From Paenibacillus thermotolerans (lineage in GTDB: Bacteria; Bacillota; Bacilli; Paenibacillales; YIM-B00363), in assembly GCF_028745515.1 (NCBI RefSeq), contig NZ_JAQZSG010000035.1:1-48797 (forward strand): a DNA stretch of 48,797 nt, given 5' to 3'. The notes beneath the pieces were generated by a model, which did not search any database, had not been told where the DNA came from, and saw only the letters and a list, made by a program, of their open reading frames with translations. Position 1 is the stretch's first letter, and each line of letters starts with the position of its first letter. Of the stretch, positions 1 to 10,300 are shown one piece after another. The position numbers and the translations under genes are program-made.

Positions 1-37
1 TGAGAGAGTATTCGAGAGCATTCCCCTTAAATACGAG

Positions 38-170
38 GGACGGACGCCACAGACCTTATATCGCCATTTTAACCGCCGTTATTCCGCTAACGGACACAAC
101 GGACGCTAATCCTCGATTTTTGGCGCATAAACCCGCTTTTTCGAGGTAATAACTGCGGTGGTGTCCGTTA
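38..170. repeat. Noncoding start of window with a decayed ~50-bp tandem repeat
   Basis: No convincing gene lies in positions 1-339. Two similar segments begin at about 41 and 91 (CGGACGCCAC and CGGACACAAC) and end in related ATTCCGCT/ACCCGCTT stretches near 81 and 131, a period of roughly 50 bp. TAACGGACAC at 88-97 is mirrored as GTGTCCGTTA at 161-170, forming an inverted repeat with a long spacer, and GTCCGTTA recurs near 214. I read this as a decayed intergenic repeat. The short open frames here have no RBS or recognisable product. Confidence 0.4.
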
Positions 171-339
171 AAAACTGCAAACTACACTCAAAACGCCTAA
201 TAGCTGTATCCCTGTCCGTTACGTTAGAGCGAGCCGCCGGCCATCCGAATTTGATAGGTCCGATACCTGAGATTGCCGCTCCTGATTACGAGCAAACATC
301 TCTTACCAAGACAGGGTCGATCATATTGTCCGGTATTCC

Positions 340-1344
340 CTACCGTCGGCCCGCCCCTATATTGTCCAACAGCATGCGGATTTCCGCCATATCCCTGTTC
401 GTTAGCGGCCCGAATTCCATTGCTTTGGCCGCTTCTTCCAGTTGGTTTATCGTCTTCAAGCCCGGAATCGGCACCGTGGCCGCACTTCGTCCCCACAGCC
501 AAGCAAGCGCACCCTGAACCAAAGTTCGTCCGTTTGAAGTTAAAATTTCCTTGACGGCGTCGAGCCTATCCATAAAATCGGGGACCGGCTTACCGTTCTT
601 GAAGTAGACCGCCCATTCGTGTCCCGCACCGCGAACGTCGTCTTTCGATATGAATGACGACCGGTCGAATTTTCCGCTAAGCAGCCCCATGGCGAGCGGC
701 GCATTGTTAATGCTCGTCAGCTCGAGTCGTTCGCACACGTCGATCATTTGGGGATGATCCAGCAGCACATTGAGCCCATGCTGGATGGCGACGCCTGTCG
801 ACCTTTCCCCGAATGCTTCGGCGCGTACCGGATCAGCCGTGCTCCACCCGTAGCATCTGATCCAGCCTTCTTTCTTCAGAGTCTCCAGCGAGCCGATGAC
901 GGAATCAAGCTCTTCGAGCGTAACGTCGCCGGCATGGAGTTGATACAGATCGATATAATCGGTCCCAAGCCGCCGAAGAGACGCTTCGCATGCCGCACGT
1001 ACATAAGCGGGGGAAACATCCGTGCGCGAGTATACTTGTTTGGCGGCAGCGTCATGCGTAAAGCCGAACTTTGTGGCAATTACAGCTTCCTGACGTTTCC
1101 CTTTCAAGGCGCGTCCAAGTATTTCCTCGCTATGCCCGACTCCGTACGCATCCGCCGTATCGAAAAAGTTCACCCCCAGCTCCAGCGCCCGGCCAATGGC
1201 GCGGATGGATGCTTCATCGTCGACTTCCCCCCATCCGTCCGCCAGTCCGTTCAGCCGGAACGGCCCCCCGATCGCCCAGCATCCGAATCCGAGCGGGCTT
1301 ACCTCGATATCCGATTTTCCCAGCTTCTTTCTTGCCGTCTTCAT
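340..1344 (-). CDS. Aldo/keto reductase
   Basis: This 334-residue cytosolic oxidoreductase of the aldo/keto reductase superfamily should reduce an aldehyde or ketone with NAD(P)H. The classical tetrad is visible: Asp62 and Tyr67 in FDTADAYGVGHSEE, Lys92 in ATKFG and His137 in YQLHAGD. The start ATG has an AAGGAGG ribosome site a few bases upstream. It is divergent from a MocR-type regulator with a repeat-containing operator between them, so it is the probable target of that regulator. PLP-binding regulators often control vitamin B6 or amine metabolism, and some pyridoxal reductases are aldo/keto reductases, but that substrate is only a guess. Family assignment is firm; substrate is unknown. 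Confidence 0.93.
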   Translation of the reverse strand: MKTARKKLGKSDIEVSPLGFGCWAIGGPFRLNGLADGWGEVDDEASIRAIGRALELGVNFFDTADAYGVGHSEEILGRALKGKRQEAVIATKFGFTHDAAAKQVYSRTDVSPAYVRAACEASLRRLGTDYIDLYQLHAGDVTLEELDSVIGSLETLKKEGWIRCYGWSTADPVRAEAFGERSTGVAIQHGLNVLLDHPQMIDVCERLELTSINNAPLAMGLLSGKFDRSSFISKDDVRGAGHEWAVYFKNGKPVPDFMDRLDAVKEILTSNGRTLVQGALAWLWGRSAATVPIPGLKTINQLEEAAKAMEFGPLTNRDMAEIRMLLDNIGAGRR

Positions 1345-1396
1345 GTGCCGATTCCTCCTTCTTTCCTGATCTCAAGCCGATTATAATGATTGGGAA

Positions 1397-1441
1397 TGGT
1401 TCCTTGTAGAACCAATTATTTAATATTTTCAGGAACCAATT
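1397..1441. promoter_or_regulatory. Candidate MocR operator between divergent genes
   Basis: GAACCAATT occurs twice in the same orientation, at 1409-1417 and 1433-1441, start to start 24 bp. A third, inverted copy TGGTTC at 1397-1402 pairs with GAACCA at 1409-1414 across a 6-bp spacer. Direct repeats plus an inverted half-site are typical of MocR/GabR-type operators. On the minus strand a TATAAT lies at 1380-1385, so the middle half-site sits near the -35 position of the reductase promoter. The distal copy abuts the regulator's RBS, which fits autoregulation. Confidence 0.5.
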
Positions 1442-1454
1442 GGAGGATGGGGCT

Positions 1455-2858
1455 ATGTTCGGCATTCAAATCGATTCGTCGCTTTCCTTGTCCGTCACCG
1501 CTCAACTATGCGGCCAACTGCGGCGCAATATTGAAAACGGCGTTCTTCCCGCGGGTACGCGCCTTCCGCCGACCCGAAAGCTATCCCAGGAGTTTGGCAT
1601 TGCAAGGAACATCGTCATCGACGTCTATGAGCAGCTTGCCGCGGAAGGATACGTAACCGGAAAAGTCGGCTCCGGTACCTACGTCGCGGAAGGAATTTCC
1701 GCCAATCCGTTAAGCGAAGACGGAGACCAACCGGCAACCGATCCCGCCGTTCCGCACAGAGCCGACGGGTTCATCGACTTTACCGCGGGAACGCCGGATC
1801 TGTTCGCTTTTCCGCGAAAGGAATGGGCCAAATATTTGAAGGAGGCGGCCGAAGACGGCTCGAACAACCTTTACGATTACGGCGATATTCGGGGGGAATA
1901 TGAGCTGCGGTCGGCCATTGCTTCGTATTTGTACCGGACGCGAGGCATGCGATGCCATCCGGACCGCATCATGATCGCATCGGGATCCGCAGACGGACTC
2001 GCATTGGCTGCCAGAGCCATGTCCTCCAGATTCCATTCCGTTTACCTCGAAGATCCGACGATCGAATTTGCACAGCATATTTTTCGTCATGCCCATTTCA
2101 AGCTGGTGCCGGTTCAGGTCGATGCGTCAGGCATGGAATTGCAGCATATCAGCCGTTTGGAAAAAGGCCACTTGCTTCTATTAACGCCGTCGCATCAATT
2201 TCCATGCGGAAGCATTCTGTCCATCCAGCGCCGGCAGCATGCCGTCAAGCTGGCGGAACAGTCCGATTCGTATATTTTGGAGGATGATTACGATGGCGAT
2301 ATCCGTCTCAAAGGCATTCCAGTTCCGCCGCTCTATACACTGGCGCCCGACCGCGTCATCTATATCGGAACCTTCAGCAAGACGCTTGCCCCGAGTCTTC
2401 GGATCGGCTTTATTGTCGTACCCAACAAACTGATCGGCGGTTTCGCCTCGCTTAGAGAAGAGATGAATTTGCGTGTCCCTTCCGTTCCGCAAATAGCTTT
2501 GGCTCGATTCATTCGAGACGGGCGGCTCGACCGGCACGTTTACAAAATGAAGCTCGTATACAGAAACCGGCGAAATCAACTGGCGGGCGCCTTGCATAAC
2601 GCCTTCGGGGATCGCGTCACCGTATACGGCGACGAGGCCGGCATGCATATTATGGTTGAAATTTCCGGAATATCCTCCCCTATTGACTGGCATCGTGCCG
2701 AAGCATACGGCGTTCGTGTTCAAAGCCCTGAAGATTATGCCTTGATCAGGGGGATTCACGGAAACCGCATCGTGCTCGGATACGGGCACTTAAGCGAGCC
2801 TGAAGTTGTTGAAGGAATCGATCGAATCCGCCGGTTCGTCGAGTTTTCCGGCCAATGA
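1455..2858 (+). CDS. MocR/PdxR-family transcriptional regulator (GntR HTH-aminotransferase fusion)
   Basis: A 467-residue regulator with an N-terminal GntR winged helix (about residues 5-80, including PPTRKLSQEFGIARN) fused to a fold-type I aminotransferase-like domain. The PLP-binding lysine is in GTFSKTLAPSLRIGF (about Lys309), and the LEDDYDGDIR segment carries the conserved cofactor-contacting aspartate. Such proteins sense PLP or an amine and regulate a neighbouring gene. I chose ATG 1455 over an in-frame TTG at 1440 because TGGAGGA at 1441-1447 lies 8 bases before it. The divergent aldo/keto reductase is the natural target. Actual ligand unknown. Confidence 0.92.
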   Translation: MFGIQIDSSLSLSVTAQLCGQLRRNIENGVLPAGTRLPPTRKLSQEFGIARNIVIDVYEQLAAEGYVTGKVGSGTYVAEGISANPLSEDGDQPATDPAVPHRADGFIDFTAGTPDLFAFPRKEWAKYLKEAAEDGSNNLYDYGDIRGEYELRSAIASYLYRTRGMRCHPDRIMIASGSADGLALAARAMSSRFHSVYLEDPTIEFAQHIFRHAHFKLVPVQVDASGMELQHISRLEKGHLLLLTPSHQFPCGSILSIQRRQHAVKLAEQSDSYILEDDYDGDIRLKGIPVPPLYTLAPDRVIYIGTFSKTLAPSLRIGFIVVPNKLIGGFASLREEMNLRVPSVPQIALARFIRDGRLDRHVYKMKLVYRNRRNQLAGALHNAFGDRVTVYGDEAGMHIMVEISGISSPIDWHRAEAYGVRVQSPEDYALIRGIHGNRIVLGYGHLSEPEVVEGIDRIRRFVEFSGQ

Positions 2859-2878
2859 CTTTGCCGTAAGAGATGAGG

Positions 2879-2884
2879 TATAAT
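2879..2884 (+). promoter_or_regulatory. Candidate -10 box for the hybrid kinase
   Basis: A perfect TATAAT lies 51 bases upstream of the preferred TTG start of the kinase. No good -35 is spaced correctly (TTGCCG at 2861-2866 is too close). A transcript starting near 2890 would leave almost no leader for a start at 2896, which supports the downstream start at 2935. Confidence 0.35.
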
Positions 2885-2934
2885 GATGGAATTCATTGCG
2901 CTGCAATCCTATTTCTATTAAAGGGGCGACGTCT

Positions 2935-5900
2935 TTGCTCGCGAGAACCATGATCCTCTGCCTGATCGCTCTTATATCCTTCTCGCTTATTCCGCTATCC
3001 TTCGTTCTGGACCGCGACAATCAAACGGCACATCTGCGGGTGCATAACGGGGTTATGGATCTCTCCGGCTGGGACGATTCCGAGACAAAGCGAATCAAAC
3101 TCGACGGCGAATGGGAATTTTACTGGAACCGGCTGCTGACTCCCGAGCAATTTCGGGAACAAGCGGCGGACAACCCTGTTCCCGACGCTTATATCGCGGT
3201 GCCTTCCCAGTGGAACGGAAAAAACATAGGGGGCGCAGCTTTGCCGGCTTACGGCTCCGCAACATACCGGATGACGTTAAAAAACGTGCCGTTCAGCGGC
3301 GTTTTTGCCATTAAAAAAATGAACATTCGCTTTTCAAGCGCCGTTTATGCAAACGGCCAAAAGCTGTTTGCGGACGGGGAGCCTTCGCTTCGGGCGGACG
3401 GCTACCGGAGCGGGAATGTGCCGCGAATCGGTTTTTTTTCCGCCGATCAAGGGGATATTGAGATTATTGTCCACGTTTCCAACTACGACTACATCAATGC
3501 GGGCATTCCGCTCTCCATCTACTTCGGCGAACAGGCCGCCATGACGGAGCATCAACAGATGAGCACGGGATTCGCGTTTGCGATTTTCGCCATTTTGAGC
3601 ACTCTGGCCGGTACTTATTTCATTTGCTTCGTAATGGCCGCGGTGTATGCGAAAAGAGACTACACGCTGCTCGTCTTTGCCGTTATTTGCTCCCTATTCG
3701 CAGCGTACAACGGTTTGATCGAAGAACGTCCGCTCTCGCTCTTGTTTCCGCAGGTTCCGTTCGAAATATTGTATAAGGCGAAGGACATGATTTCGGTTGC
3801 CAGCTTCATCGTGTTAGCCGTCTTTTTTTATCAGTTCAATAAAAGTCTCATGTCCTTGAAAATTACCCGAATCATAACGTTTGTTCTCGGCTTTTCTCTC
3901 TTGCTGATTGTGGTGCTTCCCATTCGCGAGTACGTTGCCCTCCAACCGCTCGTCATCGGATTGTACGAGCTGCTCATTGTTTGGCTGCTGCTTCGAATCG
4001 CATTTCATTATATTAAGAACGGGGCTTCCGACCGGGTAAAAATGTTCCTGCTGTACATGGCGATCCTCTGCATTAACCTATACTCCTTGGACTTGATCCT
4101 TTTTGCCTATACCACAAAGGAAAATCAATGGCCCGGGCAAATCTATATCGTATTGTTTAACGTCATCCTGATATTTCTCATCGCATTGCGTTTTTTCGAG
4201 GCATATCGGACGATCGACGATATGAAAAACCATTTGATCCGGCAGGATAAGATCAAAGACGATTTTCTGTCCAACACCTCTCATGAATTGAAAACGCCGC
4301 TGAACGCTATTGTGAGCATTACCGACACCATTTTGAAGGGAGTAGAGGGTCCGGTAACCGAAAAGCAGGCGCAAAACCTGGCTATCGTGTTGGGGAGCGG
4401 AAAGCGGTTGACTCATCTCGTAAATGAACTGCTCGATTATTCCAAAATGAAGCACGGAGATATAGCGCTTTATAAGAGCAGCATCGATTTGAAGGCCGCT
4501 GTCGATTCCGTGATCCGAATGCATGCGTTCCTGCTTGGCGGAAAAAAGATCGAGCTCGTCAACGCCGTGCCGGACAACATGGCTCCGGTATACGCGGACG
4601 GAAGCCGTCTGCTTCAAATATTGCACAATTTGCTCGGCAATTCGCTCAAATTTACGGACCGCGGCATTGTCGAAGTTAGTGCGGAGGCAATCCGCGGGAT
4701 GGTTCATGTACGGGTGAAGGATTCGGGCATCGGCATTTCCCCGGATATGCAGGAACGTATTTTTCAAGCATTCGAGCAGGGAGACGCATCGGAGACGAAA
4801 CAGTACGGAGGAACCGGACTCGGCTTAAGCATTACCAAGAAGCTGGTGGAGCTGCAAGGCGGGCGGATCGAGGTAGATTCCGTTCCCGGACATGGCTCCG
4901 TATTTACGTTCACGCTTCCGGTTTCGGCGGGGGAGCCGGAAAGCTTTAATGAGCAGGCTGCAGGAGAGCATGAAGTTTCGTACCGAAACCGCAACGTAAC
5001 CCAGGAATATCCGATCCGCATAAAAGGCGGTAAAGACGAACCGATTTTGGTGGTGGACGACGATTACGCCAATCTTCAATCGATGATCAACCTGCTCCGG
5101 CTGGAAGGCTATTCGGCCGTTGCCGTGAACAGCGGACGGATGGCGCTGGAGGAGCTGTCGCGAAAGACGGACTTTTTCCTCGTCATCTTGGATATCACGA
5201 TGCCGGACATGTCCGGCATCGACGTGCTGATCAAGCTCAGGGAGCGGTTCTCGCCCTTTGAATTGCCGGCGCTCATGCTGACGGCCAGAAGCAGCTCGAC
5301 CGATATGCTGCTGGCAATGGAGCACGGGGCGAACGATTTCGTCGGAAAGCCGTTCGAGGCCGAGGAGCTCATGGCGCGCGTTCGAAGCTTGACGCGGCTG
5401 AAAGCCTCCGTAAAAAACGCGAAGGATGCGGAGATCGCCTTTTTGCGGTCGCAAATCAAGCCTCACTTTTTGTTTAATGCGTTGAATTCGATTGCCGCGT
5501 TGTGCGTCGACGAGCCGCTCATCGCCGAGAAGCTGACGCTTGAGCTTTCGAAATATTTGAGAAGCAGCTTTGATTTTAAGCAGCTGGATTCTCTCACGAC
5601 GCTTTCAAGCGAGCTAGAGCTGGTTAAGGCCTATATCAGCATCGAGAAGGCGCGTTTCGGCGAACGATTGCAGGTGGAGTACGACATCGATGCCGATATC
5701 GACATGGGCATCCGGATTCCGCCGCTGATCGTACAGCCGCTCGTGGAAAACGCCGTAAGGCACGGTTTGATGTCCAAGGTCGAAGGCGGTAAAGTAACGG
5801 TCGCGATCCAAAAGCTCAGTAACGATGAGGTGCGTTTTACGATTGAAGATAACGGCTGCGGCATGAGCGAGACCATGCTGGCGGAAGTGCTGAGGCCCGA

Positions 5901-6057
5901 CCCGGAGAAAAAAGGCGTAGGGCTTTGGAACATAGGCAGGCGGATGAAGCTGATTTACGGGGAAGGTCTTCAAATTAAAAGCAAGGAAGGGGCAGGCACG
6001 AAGGTGATCTTTCGGATCGGTTCCCCCGCGGCTGAAGTATCGGGAGGCGAAGTATGA
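2935..6057 (+). CDS. Membrane hybrid sensor kinase with two kinase modules (7TM - HisKA/HATPase - REC - LytS-type HK)
   Basis: About 1040 residues. A signal-anchor (MILCLIALISFSLIPLSFVL) is followed by an extracellular jelly-roll-like sensor region of the 7TMR-DISM type and about seven membrane segments. Then come a HisKA module with phospho-acceptor His in SNTSHELKTPLNAI, an HATPase with GTGLGLSITKKL, a receiver domain (VVDDD, phospho-Asp in VILDITMPDMSG) and a second, LytS-type kinase with His in SQIKPHFLFNAL plus its own HATPase (ENAVRHG, GVGLWNIGRR). Two complete transmitter modules in one chain are unusual; the second probably phosphorylates the downstream regulator. TTG 2935 has AAAGGGG upstream; TTG 2896 in frame is the alternative. 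The stop overlaps the next gene by 4 bp (ATGA). Confidence 0.9.
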   Translation: MLARTMILCLIALISFSLIPLSFVLDRDNQTAHLRVHNGVMDLSGWDDSETKRIKLDGEWEFYWNRLLTPEQFREQAADNPVPDAYIAVPSQWNGKNIGGAALPAYGSATYRMTLKNVPFSGVFAIKKMNIRFSSAVYANGQKLFADGEPSLRADGYRSGNVPRIGFFSADQGDIEIIVHVSNYDYINAGIPLSIYFGEQAAMTEHQQMSTGFAFAIFAILSTLAGTYFICFVMAAVYAKRDYTLLVFAVICSLFAAYNGLIEERPLSLLFPQVPFEILYKAKDMISVASFIVLAVFFYQFNKSLMSLKITRIITFVLGFSLLLIVVLPIREYVALQPLVIGLYELLIVWLLLRIAFHYIKNGASDRVKMFLLYMAILCINLYSLDLILFAYTTKENQWPGQIYIVLFNVILIFLIALRFFEAYRTIDDMKNHLIRQDKIKDDFLSNTSHELKTPLNAIVSITDTILKGVEGPVTEKQAQNLAIVLGSGKRLTHLVNELLDYSKMKHGDIALYKSSIDLKAAVDSVIRMHAFLLGGKKIELVNAVPDNMAPVYADGSRLLQILHNLLGNSLKFTDRGIVEVSAEAIRGMVHVRVKDSGIGISPDMQERIFQAFEQGDASETKQYGGTGLGLSITKKLVELQGGRIEVDSVPGHGSVFTFTLPVSAGEPESFNEQAAGEHEVSYRNRNVTQEYPIRIKGGKDEPILVVDDDYANLQSMINLLRLEGYSAVAVNSGRMALEELSRKTDFFLVILDITMPDMSGIDVLIKLRERFSPFELPALMLTARSSSTDMLLAMEHGANDFVGKPFEAEELMARVRSLTRLKASVKNAKDAEIAFLRSQIKPHFLFNALNSIAALCVDEPLIAEKLTLELSKYLRSSFDFKQLDSLTTLSSELELVKAYISIEKARFGERLQVEYDIDADIDMGIRIPPLIVQPLVENAVRHGLMSKVEGGKVTVAIQKLSNDEVRFTIEDNGCGMSETMLAEVLRPDPEKKGVGLWNIGRRMKLIYGEGLQIKSKEGAGTKVIFRIGSPAAEVSGGEV

Positions 6058-7157
6058 TGAGGGCGTTGATTGTGGATGACGAGCCGTTATCCGTAAAGCG
6101 GCTGGGAAAGCTGCTCGGCGAAAGCGGCAAAGTCGAGAGCTGCGTAACGTTTTTGAATCCGTTGGAAGCTTTGGAGTTTGTGAAGACGAATCGGGTCGAT
6201 ATCGCCTTTCTCGATATTTCGATGCCGGGGATGGGCGGGATGACGCTTTCCAAGCGGTTGTCCGAGCTTGATGAGGAAATCGGCGTTGTTTTTGTAACCA
6301 GCTATGACGAATATGCGGTTCAAGCTTTCGATTTGAGCGCGCTGGATTATTTGCTTAAACCGGTAACCGGGGAGCGGCTGTCGAGAACGCTTGAAAGGTT
6401 TCAAAAACGGCGGGGAGGGTCGTCCGCCGAAACTCCCGTCTCTGTGTTTATGTTTAACGGCTTTAAAATTTTCGGACCTAGTCCGAATAAAGAGCCACTG
6501 AAGCTGAGGAGCCCCAAAACCGAAGAGCTGTTCGCTTTTCTGCTTTACAAAGGCGCCGTCAGCCGGGAGGAAATCATAGAGACGCTGTGGAGCGGACTGG
6601 ACACCGACAAAGCGGGGAAAAATTTGAACTCCACCTTGTATTATATCCGCAAGGCGCTCGCGGACTATAAGCTGGAGCATTGCATCGAGGCCGACCGAAG
6701 CGAGGTCCGGATCGCGGAGAGCGGCATGTATTGCGATTTGTACGAGTTTAGACGGCTGTTGAAGGAAATGAGACTCCATCCGGAAAAACCCGGACTGCTC
6801 GAAAGGGCCGAAGCATTATATACGGGGGAATTTCTGAAAGGGAGGGCATACGATTGGGCGGGGGAAGAGACGCGGAAGCTGGAGCAGGATTATATTGAGC
6901 TGTTAGAAGCGTCGGCCCAATGGAGTGCCAAGCAACATGATCGGCAAAAATCGGTCCGTTATTTCGACGAGCTTCTTACATTGGATCCTCTTCGGGAAGA
7001 TATTGCACACAAGCTGATCTGCTTGTACATAGAGCTTGGAAGGAAACATGAAGCGATTCGGCAATACCGTATTTTGGAGGATTCGCTTCGGCGGGAGCTT
7101 GGAACGATGCCCGACCGTCGGTTGCTTGAGATGATTACGAACATGACGCTGCAATAG
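6054..7157 (+). CDS. Response regulator with SARP-like DNA-binding and BTAD domains
   Basis: A 367-residue regulator. The receiver domain spans residues 1-120 with acidic pair Asp8/Asp9, phospho-acceptor Asp54 in FLDISMPG and Lys102 in DYLLKP. A winged-helix segment at about 130-205 (ELFAFLLYKGAVSREEIIETLW, then NSTLYYIRKAL) and an alpha-helical BTAD region at about 215-365 follow, the layout of SARP/AfsR-type activators. Translational coupling to the kinase makes this a two-component pair. The giant SLH gene lies downstream behind a strong terminator and is a plausible but unproven target. Confidence 0.88.
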   Translation: MMRALIVDDEPLSVKRLGKLLGESGKVESCVTFLNPLEALEFVKTNRVDIAFLDISMPGMGGMTLSKRLSELDEEIGVVFVTSYDEYAVQAFDLSALDYLLKPVTGERLSRTLERFQKRRGGSSAETPVSVFMFNGFKIFGPSPNKEPLKLRSPKTEELFAFLLYKGAVSREEIIETLWSGLDTDKAGKNLNSTLYYIRKALADYKLEHCIEADRSEVRIAESGMYCDLYEFRRLLKEMRLHPEKPGLLERAEALYTGEFLKGRAYDWAGEETRKLEQDYIELLEASAQWSAKQHDRQKSVRYFDELLTLDPLREDIAHKLICLYIELGRKHEAIRQYRILEDSLRRELGTMPDRRLLEMITNMTLQ

Positions 7158-7173
7158 GACCAATTACATTAGT

Positions 7174-7220
7174 GGCCTTAGGAATCTTGCAAGATTCTTA
7201 AGGCCTATTTTTGTTTATTT
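7174..7220 (+). terminator. Strong intrinsic terminator after the response regulator
   Basis: A near-perfect 16-bp inverted repeat (7174-7189 with 7190-7205, one G-T pair, starting GGCCTTAG and ending TTAAGGCC) is followed by a T-rich run. It separates the two-component operon from the SLH gene. Confidence 0.92.
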
Positions 7221-7233
7221 TTTGTTGATCGCT

Positions 7234-7247
7234 CAATCGTATAATGA
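7234..7247 (+). promoter_or_regulatory. Candidate -10 region for the SLH surface protein
   Basis: TATAAT at 7240-7245 sits inside CAATCGTATAATGA, a 14-mer repeated exactly in the glutamate racemase promoter at 31165-31178. No good -35 is visible here, which would fit a promoter needing an activator. The leader to the ATG is about 115 bases with no gene. Confidence 0.4.
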
Positions 7248-7368
7248 TTCCAAGATTCGACATTTTGTGTTGAAACATGTCGTAAGGGGTGAAATCATAC
7301 AAACATTTTCTGCTAGCTTAGGACGATAATCGAAGAGCTTTACAAGTGAACGGAATGGAGATGCATCA

Positions 7369-10300
7369 ATGAGAAGATTTCTAAAGCTGTTTTTAGTTCT
7401 ATTAGTTGTTGGATCGGGATTTCAAAATGTTTTTCTGCAACATACATATGCGGCGGGCGCAACCATTACGTGGACCGGCGGCGGGACTAATAACTATTGG
7501 TCAAACCAGGCAAACTGGTCCACCAATACGGTTCCCGATCAATACGATATTGTCATTTTCGACGGGACGAGCTCGAAGAATGCCGTAATAGACCGGGAAG
7601 CGGGCGTGTACAGCCTGACGATCGCTTCGGGCTATGAGGGAACGATTTCAACGAGCGGTACCCAGACGTTTACGGTCAATCAAAACCTCGCGATTCATGG
7701 CGGCGGCTTCAATTTTAGCGGCGTTATGACCGTCAAAGGGACGACCTTCATCGACGGCGGGACCGTTCAGTTGAACGCTGCGGACAGCGCGGGAATCGCT
7801 TTTATGGATGATGTCGCTATTAACGGAGGCAATGTTTCCCTTAATGCCGCCTATTATGGCTACTATTACAAAGTATACGGAGATTTTGCAGTAAACCGAG
7901 ACGGAGTAGTGGAGGGCTCGGCCAATACATCGATTCAAGTGTATGTTTCGGGTACGCAAACGTTCGATACGGGAGCTTCGGCGGTTACGCTGGCGAAGCT
8001 GATCGTCGAGAACGGAACAAGCCCGACGAAGCTGACGGTGGACGGGTTGTTAAACCTTAACAATGCCGGCAGCTACTTTCAGCAGAAAAGCGCAATGGAC
8101 TTGCTTGGAACCATATCCTTCGGACCGGATGCGGCCGCCAGCAGCACCTTTGAAAATACGGGTACGCTTACGGTTTCCGCAGGCGCCGTCATCGATGCGC
8201 GGAATGCGAAAACCTACGTGAACTACGGAACCGTTACGGTTGACGGTTTAGGCACCATTCAGCGCAATGCCGCTGCGTTAGGGTTTACCGATGCAAGCGG
8301 CGTCGTGCCGGTTGCCGCAGTAAGCAACAACACCGTTTATATAACTTTATACGACGATAACGTCAATGTGCGCGGCAATGCAATTGACCAAGCGCGGGTA
8401 ACCGTTACGAACGGCTCGGATTCGGAGGAGGTCATCCTGAATGAAACCGGGCCAAACAAGGGGATGTTCATCGGCTCCATTGCAACGGCGCTTTCAAGCG
8501 TACCCGGCGACGGCAAGCTCGCCTATGCCGGAAGCGAAAATATTCAAGTGAGCTATACGGATGCGAACGACAGCGGGGACACCATGACACGCTCCCTGCA
8601 CCAACCCGATGCAGTTTGGGACGGCGGCGGCTCGGACGGCAAGTGGAGCGACCCGCTCAACTGGACCGGGGATCGATTGCCTACTTTGTTCGACAACGTC
8701 AAGTTCGACGGCACGTCGGGCAAGGATGCGGTCATCGATCGTCATGTAAAAATAAACGATTTTACAATGGCGGCAAACTATACAGGGAAAATAACCGCAC
8801 CGCAGCAATTTGACTGGTTTGTTGAAGGCAATGCGGTGATCCGGGGCGGGACGCTCGATAATCAGAGCTATTTTGCCGTCAAGGGCACGACCGACATTGC
8901 GGGCGGCAACGTGAAACTGAAAACAACCTCTGCCAAATCCGAGGGGATGCTGTTCCGCGACGATGTGACGATCAGCGGCGGAACGGTATCGTTTGACGGC
9001 TATTATTACGACAATTACAACTATGAATACTATAACTTCAAGTTCTACGGCGATTTCAACATAATCGGAGGGACCGTTACCGGCACAAGCAATGCATCAT
9101 TCCATGTATATGTTTCGGGAACGCAGCGGTTTGATACAGGCAGCAATGCACTGACATTAGGCAGATTCGCCGCCTTTAACGGTAACTCGCCGACGAAGCT
9201 CACAGTGGCGGGAGATGTTCGGATCGTCCGTGCAAACGGCGCTGCGGTGAACAGAACGATCGTAGAGCAGTCGGGAACGGTAACCTTCACTTCGGCGGCA
9301 AGCTCCGCCGTATTCGATAATGCGGGTACGTTTGCGGTTGCGGACGGGGCCGTGCTTGACGCGCGAAATGCGAAATCGTACATCAATACCGGTGCGATTA
9401 CGGTGAGCGGCACGGGTTCCATCAAACGGACGGCATCCGTTGTCGGGTTTACGGATGCGGAGGGCAAACCTGTCAACACAATCAGCGGCAACAATGGTTA
9501 CGTCACGTTATATGACGATAATGTCAATACAAACGGAAGCGCCAAGGATAAGACGACGGTGACCGTCATCAACCCTGCGACCGGTGACGAACAGTCCGTC
9601 GAGGTAACGGAGACAGATATTGCTGCGGGCAAGTTTATCGGCTCCTTTGCTACAGCGGCGCTTGCTTACGGGGGAACGGAAAATGATAATTTACAGGTGA
9701 CCTATACGGACGCCCAAGACAGTGAAGATACGCTGACGGGCTATCTGCAGCGGGACCCGCTCGTCTGGGATGGGGGAGGCGCGGATACGAATTGGAGTAA
9801 TCCCGAAAACTGGTCCAATAATAAGGTTCCGTCACCGTTTGACAGCGTTTCGTTTACCGCTGCTTCGATGAAAGACGTCACCGTCGATCTGAACGTTAAT
9901 GTGCTCAACGTAACGGTTGGCGCGGATTATCGCGGAAAGATCGGATCGGATGCAACGAAAGCAATCACGGTTAACGGCGATTTGAAAATCAGCGGCGGAA
10001 CGTTCGAGACCCAAGGCGATTTCGAAGTGAAGGGAAAAACCTCCATTAACGGCGGCACCGTGAACCTGCTGTCCTATCATCCGCAGCAGATACACTTCTC
10101 TGAAGACGTTACGATTAGCGGAGGTACCGTAAATTTCGGCGGCTATTATACTTATTTTCATAAAGATTTTCTAATAACCAAAGGAACAGTAAATTATACA
10201 GGCTATTACTACTATATTTACGGAGACTTCGATGTAGCCGGGGGGAATGTAAGCGGCTCGTGGAGCCCTATATTCTACGTCTACGTTTCCGGGGACCAGT

